A DNA stretch of 45,200 bases, from NCBI GenBank assembly GCA_947456505.1, contig CANGTC010000014.1, positions 1 to 45,200 on the forward strand, written 5' to 3'. A program made the position numbers and the translations under genes. Numbering within the stretch: position 1 is the first letter of the stretch; every line of letters begins with the position of its first letter. This DNA is from Beijerinckiaceae bacterium. Its GTDB lineage: Bacteria > Pseudomonadota > Alphaproteobacteria > Rhizobiales > Beijerinckiaceae. Below, piece after piece: positions 40,731-45,200 of the stretch. Below the pieces are notes generated by a model. It ran no database searches. It worked only from the letters and a program-made list of their open reading frames with translations, and had not been told where the DNA came from.

Positions 40731-40952
40731 ATGCCAGCCTACCCCACGCTTCGTTTGCTCGACAAACATGGCGAACCCCTCGCGATCGCCGCTGCAGCTT
40801 GCCCCATCGTCGCCGCTGCGGTCGCAATCGCATTAAGCGCAAGCTGGTGGTGGCTCGTGGTCGCCGTTGTCGCAGCTGCGTTCATGTATCTTGCTGCGAA
40901 AAGCTATATTGAACTCGTGCGTTTGATGATCGATATGCTGCTGCCGAAGTAA
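40731..40952 (+). CDS. Small membrane protein beside the flavoprotein gene
   Basis: This 73-residue protein has one long or two short hydrophobic helices (about 18-55, with ACPIVAAAVAIALSASWWW and LVVAVVAAAFMYLAA). GGAG lies 10 bases upstream of the ATG. It follows the flavoprotein by 40 bases, so they are probably one operon. It may anchor the flavoprotein or pass electrons through a partner, but it has no haem-binding His pair. I do not recognise a family. Confidence 0.6.
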   Translation: MPAYPTLRLLDKHGEPLAIAAAACPIVAAAVAIALSASWWWLVVAVVAAAFMYLAAKSYIELVRLMIDMLLPK

Positions 40953-41009
40953 GCGCCGCCAAGCGCTCCTGGAACAAGACGCTTCAAGCCGAAATTCTCA
41001 GACGACGAT

Positions 41010-42365
41010 TTAAGGCGACACCTCCTCCAGCACGCGGTTCTTGGTTTCCACGCCAAACAGACCCGTGATGATGGCCCCTAAGATGGCAACCCCGCCGAAC
41101 ATCACGAAGACGCCGCTCACTCCATAACCCGGCAATACATAGCCTACGAGCACGGGCGCGATGGTCGAGCCGATGCGCGCCCAGACGGAGGCGCAACTCG
41201 TCCCGATCACGCGCATACGTGTTGGATAGAGCTCAGGCGTGTATAGCTGAGAGCCCGTCGACATCGTGCCAAGAAAAACATAACTCAAGGCCGTCAGATA
41301 GAAAACAAGATAGGCTGTCGGCGCGCCGAGCCAGGCGATCACGAATAGCGGCATGGAACCGATGAGAAACGCAAGGGCGAACCAATACCGCCGACCAATG
41401 GCGTCAATGCCGAACGCGACAAGGAAACCCGCCATAAGGCTCGCAATTCCATTTGCAGCGCCCAACAACAGAGCCTCGTTCACCGGCAGATGATAAACGG
41501 AGGTGAAAATCGCAGGCAACCAGGTGTTGGTGCCGTAGGTGATGAAGAAAACGCAAAACCATAATGACCAGACCAGCATGGTGCGACGGAAGTACCTGCC
41601 TTCAAACAACTCCAGCACACGCGTCGCCGCAACGGTCTTAGTGACCGCCACAGGCGCGGGCGGGGGCAATATTGCGCCGCGGGCGGTCATGAAGTCCTCG
41701 ACATCTCCGACGATTTTCGAGGCCTCTTCACCTCGCCCCTTGCTGACGAGCCAACGGGGTGATTCCGGCAATAGCATGCGCAAAACGGCGGCCAACAGCG
41801 CCGGCAAAGCGCCGATGATGAACATCGCGCGCCAACCCCAGTTCGGAATGACCCACCAGCTCAGCAATTGCGAAAGAGACAGACCAACGCCGAACACCAT
41901 CTGATAGAGAAGAAAAAACCGACCGCGCTTTTTCGCGCCGGACCACTCGTTGATATAGGCCGCAGCAACAGGAATCTCTCCACCTATGCCAATTCCTTGC
42001 AAAAATCGCGCGACCAGAAGTGTCCAATAGGAATCGGCGAAGGCGCAGACGAGCGATAGAAGCGAGAATATCGCCACGCTCCAACTCAATGCCCGCAATC
42101 GCCCGAAGCGCTCGGCGACCCATGCGAAAAGCAACGCGCCGATAAGCTGGCCCACGAATCCGGCTGAAATCAGCGGGCCGATGTCCGCCGGCTTCAAGCC
42201 CCATACCGGGACCAGAACGGGAAGCGCCGTGGCGATCGCGATAAGATCGAACCCATCGAAGAAGGTGGCGGTCCCGACAATCAGACGCGCGCGAATTTGC
42301 CACCAACCAAACGGCAGTCGCTCGATGCGCGCGACAATAGATTCTTCGGTGACAGCGTCGGTCAT
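41010..42365 (-). CDS. MFS transporter, aromatic acid/sugar:H+ symporter-like
   Basis: This 451-residue protein has twelve predicted membrane helices in two halves. The MFS motif after helix 2 is AERFGRLRAL, the related motif in the second half is DAIGRRYWF, and PESPRWLVSKGR opens the central loop. GTATFFDGFDLIAIATALPV in helix 1 is the DGxD signature of aromatic acid transporters such as PcaK and related symporters. It would import an aromatic or other organic acid with protons. GGGGGTGG precedes the ATG. It is divergent from the carboxylesterase, 119 bases apart between starts. It is the only complete transporter in the window, and the only permease among so many receptors. Confidence 0.87.
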   Translation of the reverse strand: MTDAVTEESIVARIERLPFGWWQIRARLIVGTATFFDGFDLIAIATALPVLVPVWGLKPADIGPLISAGFVGQLIGALLFAWVAERFGRLRALSWSVAIFSLLSLVCAFADSYWTLLVARFLQGIGIGGEIPVAAAYINEWSGAKKRGRFFLLYQMVFGVGLSLSQLLSWWVIPNWGWRAMFIIGALPALLAAVLRMLLPESPRWLVSKGRGEEASKIVGDVEDFMTARGAILPPPAPVAVTKTVAATRVLELFEGRYFRRTMLVWSLWFCVFFITYGTNTWLPAIFTSVYHLPVNEALLLGAANGIASLMAGFLVAFGIDAIGRRYWFALAFLIGSMPLFVIAWLGAPTAYLVFYLTALSYVFLGTMSTGSQLYTPELYPTRMRVIGTSCASVWARIGSTIAPVLVGYVLPGYGVSGVFVMFGGVAILGAIITGLFGVETKNRVLEEVSP

Positions 42366-42484
42366 TTTCCACCCCCTGCATATTTTTTAACATTTTGCAG
42401 TGAACGCTCCACAGACGCAAGTGACCGGCTTGAGTATTGCCCGAATAGTCATGCAAATTGAGGAGAAACGGGGGAGGAAATCAG

Positions 42485-44095
42485 ATGTCGACAAGCGGAC
42501 AATCGTCGGTTGGCGGTCGCTGGAAGCAAGCATTGGCCATCACGCCATCTGGCGACCTGCAGGGCGCGACGAGCGCAGATGGCGTCGTAAAATGCTTTCG
42601 CGGCGTCCCATTCGCACAACCACCCGTAGGGGCGCTGCGCTGGCGCGCCCCACAAAGGCTTCAACCCTGGGCCGGTGTTCGCCCGGCTCTGGCGAATGGA
42701 CCCACCTCCGTTCAGGCTGCCCGGCCAAAAGGGTCGATTTCCGATTTCGGGGCTGAGCCCACAAGCGAGGATTGCCTTCACCTGAACGTCTGGAGCGCGG
42801 CGACTGAGGCGGACGAGCGTCGCCCAGTCATGCTTTGGATTCACGGCGGCGGCTTTTATTATGGATCTGGGACGCTACCCCAGTTCGACGGCGCCAATCT
42901 GGCGCGGCGCGGCGTGGTCGTCGTAACCATCAATTATCGACTTGGACCCCTTGGCTTCCTGGCCCAACCCGAACTCGACCGGGAATCGCCAACTGGCGTT
43001 TCCGGAAATTATGGCTTTCTGGATCAGATCGCTGCCCTCGAATGGGTCAGAGATCACATCAACGCCTTTGGCGGCGATCCCAACCGGGTCACTGTTTTCG
43101 GCCAATCGGTCGGCTCAAGCAGCGTCTGCTGCCTGGTCGCATCGCCTCTGACAAAGGGTCTCATTCACCGCGCCATCTGCCAGAGCGGGGGCTCAATGTC
43201 CACGCCCGGGGCCCCTGGGGGCGGCTCGATGCAGACGATAGACCAAGCCCGAGCGGCGGGGCTGGAATTCGCGCGCAGGCGCAATGCGCGAGGCATTGAG
43301 GATTTGCGCGCCATGGCCGCCGAAATCGTTCAATCGCCAACTGCGGGGTCCGGCGGCGCAGTCCTCGCGGCGGAGATGGCGAACCTACGCCTCTCCGGAT
43401 GGGTGATCATCGACGGCCACGCCATCCCGACCAATGTGCATGACATCTACGCAAGCGGTCGACAAAACAGGATCCCGATCATCACAGGCGCCAACGCTCA
43501 TGAAGGCTCGACGCAGCCCCCGATTTCCAGTCTGGCCGCCCACGAAGCCGAATGGCGCGCGCGATTTGGGGATGATCTGACCAACGCCTATTTCGAGGCT
43601 TATCGCCTGCGCGAGGCCTCAGATCCGGAGGAAGCGGCGCGTCACGCGATGGGCGAGCGCGGTTTCAACTGGCAAAACTGGACCCAACTACGCCTTCACG
43701 CCAGAACCTCTGGCGCATCCGCATATGGCTATTTCTTTTCACGCCTGCAGCCATTCCCGGAAGGCGCCAGCTACATCGAAAATACGAATGGAAATCTTGG
43801 CGCTTTCCACACCGCCGAAATCCCCTTCGTATTTGACACCCTGACAACACGCAATTGGGACTGGAGCGCCGATGATCAGTCCATCGCCAATCATATGTCT
43901 TCCTATTGGGTGAATTTCGCCGCCACTGGCGACCCCAACGGCGATGGCTTACCCCATTGGCCAAATTTCAGACACAACGACGAAGATGTCATGCTGTTCG
44001 GTGAACGGGCCTCTGCTGGACCCATTCCCAATCGCGCTAATCTGGACTTCTGGGACACGCATTTCAAAGTCTTGCGAAGCGCTCCTGAACGATAA
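42485..44095 (+). CDS. Type B carboxylesterase
   Basis: This 536-residue alpha/beta hydrolase is of the carboxylesterase type B family. The signature EDCLHLNVW is at 95-103, the oxyanion loop HGGGFYYGSG at 120-129, and the nucleophile Ser208 in GQSVGSSSV. An acidic residue in ANAHEGS and a catalytic His in FHTAEIPFVFD come later. Members hydrolyse esters of aromatic alcohols and acids, carbamates or phthalate monoesters. The ATG at 42485 has GGGGGAGG upstream. No signal peptide is evident, so it is cytoplasmic. It is divergent from the MFS transporter, which suggests uptake of an ester or of its acid product. Confidence 0.86.
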   Translation: MSTSGQSSVGGRWKQALAITPSGDLQGATSADGVVKCFRGVPFAQPPVGALRWRAPQRLQPWAGVRPALANGPTSVQAARPKGSISDFGAEPTSEDCLHLNVWSAATEADERRPVMLWIHGGGFYYGSGTLPQFDGANLARRGVVVVTINYRLGPLGFLAQPELDRESPTGVSGNYGFLDQIAALEWVRDHINAFGGDPNRVTVFGQSVGSSSVCCLVASPLTKGLIHRAICQSGGSMSTPGAPGGGSMQTIDQARAAGLEFARRRNARGIEDLRAMAAEIVQSPTAGSGGAVLAAEMANLRLSGWVIIDGHAIPTNVHDIYASGRQNRIPIITGANAHEGSTQPPISSLAAHEAEWRARFGDDLTNAYFEAYRLREASDPEEAARHAMGERGFNWQNWTQLRLHARTSGASAYGYFFSRLQPFPEGASYIENTNGNLGAFHTAEIPFVFDTLTTRNWDWSADDQSIANHMSSYWVNFAATGDPNGDGLPHWPNFRHNDEDVMLFGERASAGPIPNRANLDFWDTHFKVLRSAPER

Positions 44096-44269
44096 GAGCC
44101 TTATAAACTGGATACCGTCCAACTGTAATCCAAGCCAGATCCACTTTCATGTCTCATGTGACGTGTGACATCGACGATGTGCTGGCCTTTCCAGCCTCGA
44201 AGTAGGGTTACGCCCGCATTCCCTGGCAACTACGGGCGAGAGCGAGCGTTTAATATCCTGATGGGCGCC

Positions 44270-45052
44270 TCATTTGTAAACGCCGAGCTGCTTACGGGCG
44301 GCGTCGGCGAAAGAGGTGTCGACCATGCGGTCGATGTCCGCCGCTTTTTCGACCAGTTTTTGCTCGACAAAGAACGCCTGGACCTTGCCGATAAAATCTT
44401 TGTCCAGCTTCTGGTCGGGATCAAGGCCGGTTGGAAAGCCGTTCGCGACAACGGGGACCGGCACATTGGCGCCCTTAGCGACGATCTCGATCACCTTATC
44501 ACGATCAACGCCTTTGCCCATGGCGTCGTTATAGATACGAACACCGCGCACATAGGCCGTCATGAAACGCACGGCCACATCCCGCTCGGCGGCAAATTTC
44601 TCACTGTAGATCAGGGGCGCGATGCTGCCCCCAGGCGGCACAAACTCAACCAGGTCGGAGACCACCCTGCCAAGGCCGCCTTGCACCGCGCGCGAGAGGA
44701 AGGGATCAATAAGCAGCGCGCCATCCACCGCGCCTGACGCCACAGCCGCCGCCATATCAGGTAGCGGCAATTCGACATATTCCATATCGCCAAGACCCAT
44801 GCCGTGTTTGCGGAACAACGCCGCAACCAGATAATAGCCGATGGAGGTTCGACCAGGCCCGGCGATCTTTCGACCCCGCAGGTTGCGCATAGTCGCCGCC
44901 TCATCCACGCCAAAGAGATCAGCGCGCGCAATCAACCGCGTAGAGGAAAAGCCGGGACGCAGGCTCTGCTTGTCGCCGACGAGCCGCAAATTGATATTGC
45001 GCTGAACCGAAGCGAAGAGGCCCGGCGCAAGCGCAATTCCCGAAACGTCCAC
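44270..45052 (-). pseudogene. NMT1/SsuA-like ABC substrate-binding protein, 5' end cut by an IS
   Basis: About 260 residues of an NMT1/SsuA-type receptor remain. They start at DVSGIALAPGLFA, which in intact relatives lies after the signal peptide and first strands. LRGRKIAGPGRTSIGYYLVA is the middle strand, and LPDMAAAVASGAVDGALLID is the hinge. The C-terminus is intact. Upstream, a stop appears 18 bases before the first codon, and sequence with transposase character begins. The signal peptide and roughly the first 60-70 residues are lost, so the protein cannot reach the periplasm. Its 5' part may lie beyond the IS, outside the window. Confidence 0.75.
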
Positions 45053-45200
45053 TGTACTGCGGCCTGGTTATGAGACATCGCTTAGCGCCAGTTAGGCCGC
45101 CATTTTTAATCCCGTAGCGACATTGGCTGCAAGTCCGCGCTGTTCGGCGCGGATTTGATTTGGCGTCTTGTGTCCGTGGCGCTGGCGAAGCCATGCATCA
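45053..45200 (-). mobile_element. Insertion sequence end with transposase C-terminus, partial
   Basis: The minus strand from the right edge encodes 35 residues, AWLRQRHGHKTPNQIRAEQR being the core, to a TAA at 45093-45091. The charged RHGHKTPNQIRAE resembles C-terminal ends of transposases (the 'GxxTPxxxR' pattern). From the stop to 45053 the sequence has an inverted pair GCGGCCT/AGGCCGC and a boundary beginning TGTACTG, probably the IS terminus. The family cannot be fixed from this fragment. Confidence 0.5.
45091..45200 (-). CDS. Putative transposase, C-terminal fragment
   Basis: This is a frame of 35 residues open to the right edge. It is basic and contains GHKTPNQIRAEQRG. It resembles transposase ends but is too short to place in a family. 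It disrupts the receptor gene at 44270-45052. Confidence 0.45.

Overview
The window is GC-rich DNA, dense in genes, most likely from a soil or freshwater alphaproteobacterium of the Hyphomicrobiales type. The signs are the alphaproteobacterial-style flagellin with TTAA-N7-TTAA (CtrA-type) sites upstream, the many Bug/TctC-type solute receptors, the meta-cleavage aromatic genes of the ligJ/ligK kind, and the strong GC bias at third codon positions. This assignment rests on gene content; no rRNA or marker gene is present. I saw no tRNA, rRNA, CRISPR array or replication origin.

Layout. (1) 1-2184, plus strand: end of a LigB-type ring-cleavage dioxygenase, then ligJ-like hydratase and ligK-like aldolase, the lower part of a protocatechuate/gallate 4,5-cleavage pathway. 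A sigma70-like promoter and a perfect palindrome precede ligJ. (2) 2341-4992: a VOC extradiol dioxygenase and an FAH-family hydrolase on the minus strand, divergent from a GntR/FCD regulator. (3) 5081-10003: an amidohydrolase with a frameshifted C-terminus, a Bug receptor and an Fe-dependent alcohol dehydrogenase, facing a class A flavin monooxygenase, with a broken LysR gene behind it. (4) 10469-13666: a rearranged secretion-type locus in which the 5' end of an RTX protein gene is fused head-on to a SecA C-terminal fragment, next to an HlyD-type adaptor. (5) 14047-29362, almost all minus strand: three different UbiD-family decarboxylases, an HpaB-type hydroxylase, an acyl-CoA dehydrogenase, a class III CoA-transferase, a hydratase resembling feruloyl-CoA hydratase-lyase, and four solute receptors. 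(6) 29985-37427: a lipoprotein, an acyl-CoA synthetase plus DsbA-like isomerase pair, a cupin and further receptors. (7) 37617-38861: flagellin and a probable small RNA. (8) 39287-45200: a fumarate-reductase-like flavoprotein, a small membrane protein, an MFS transporter, a type B carboxylesterase, and an NMT1-type receptor cut by an insertion sequence at the right edge.

How it fits together (inference). The region looks like a catabolic island for plant-derived aromatic acids. The hpaB-ubiD-acad-bug-ubiD-ech-caiB-nmt1 run could activate an arylpropanoate as a CoA thioester, desaturate it, hydrate or cleave the side chain, and hydroxylate and decarboxylate the ring. The ring-cleavage enzymes at 1-4190 could then take the catechols. 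Ten extracytoplasmic solute-binding proteins (two of them broken) occur without a single cognate permease or ATPase, so they must borrow membrane partners from elsewhere or act as sensors. Decay is visible: a lysR remnant, an NMT1 remnant, a secA fragment, a frameshifted amidohydrolase and an IS-truncated receptor. The island therefore appears to be in flux.
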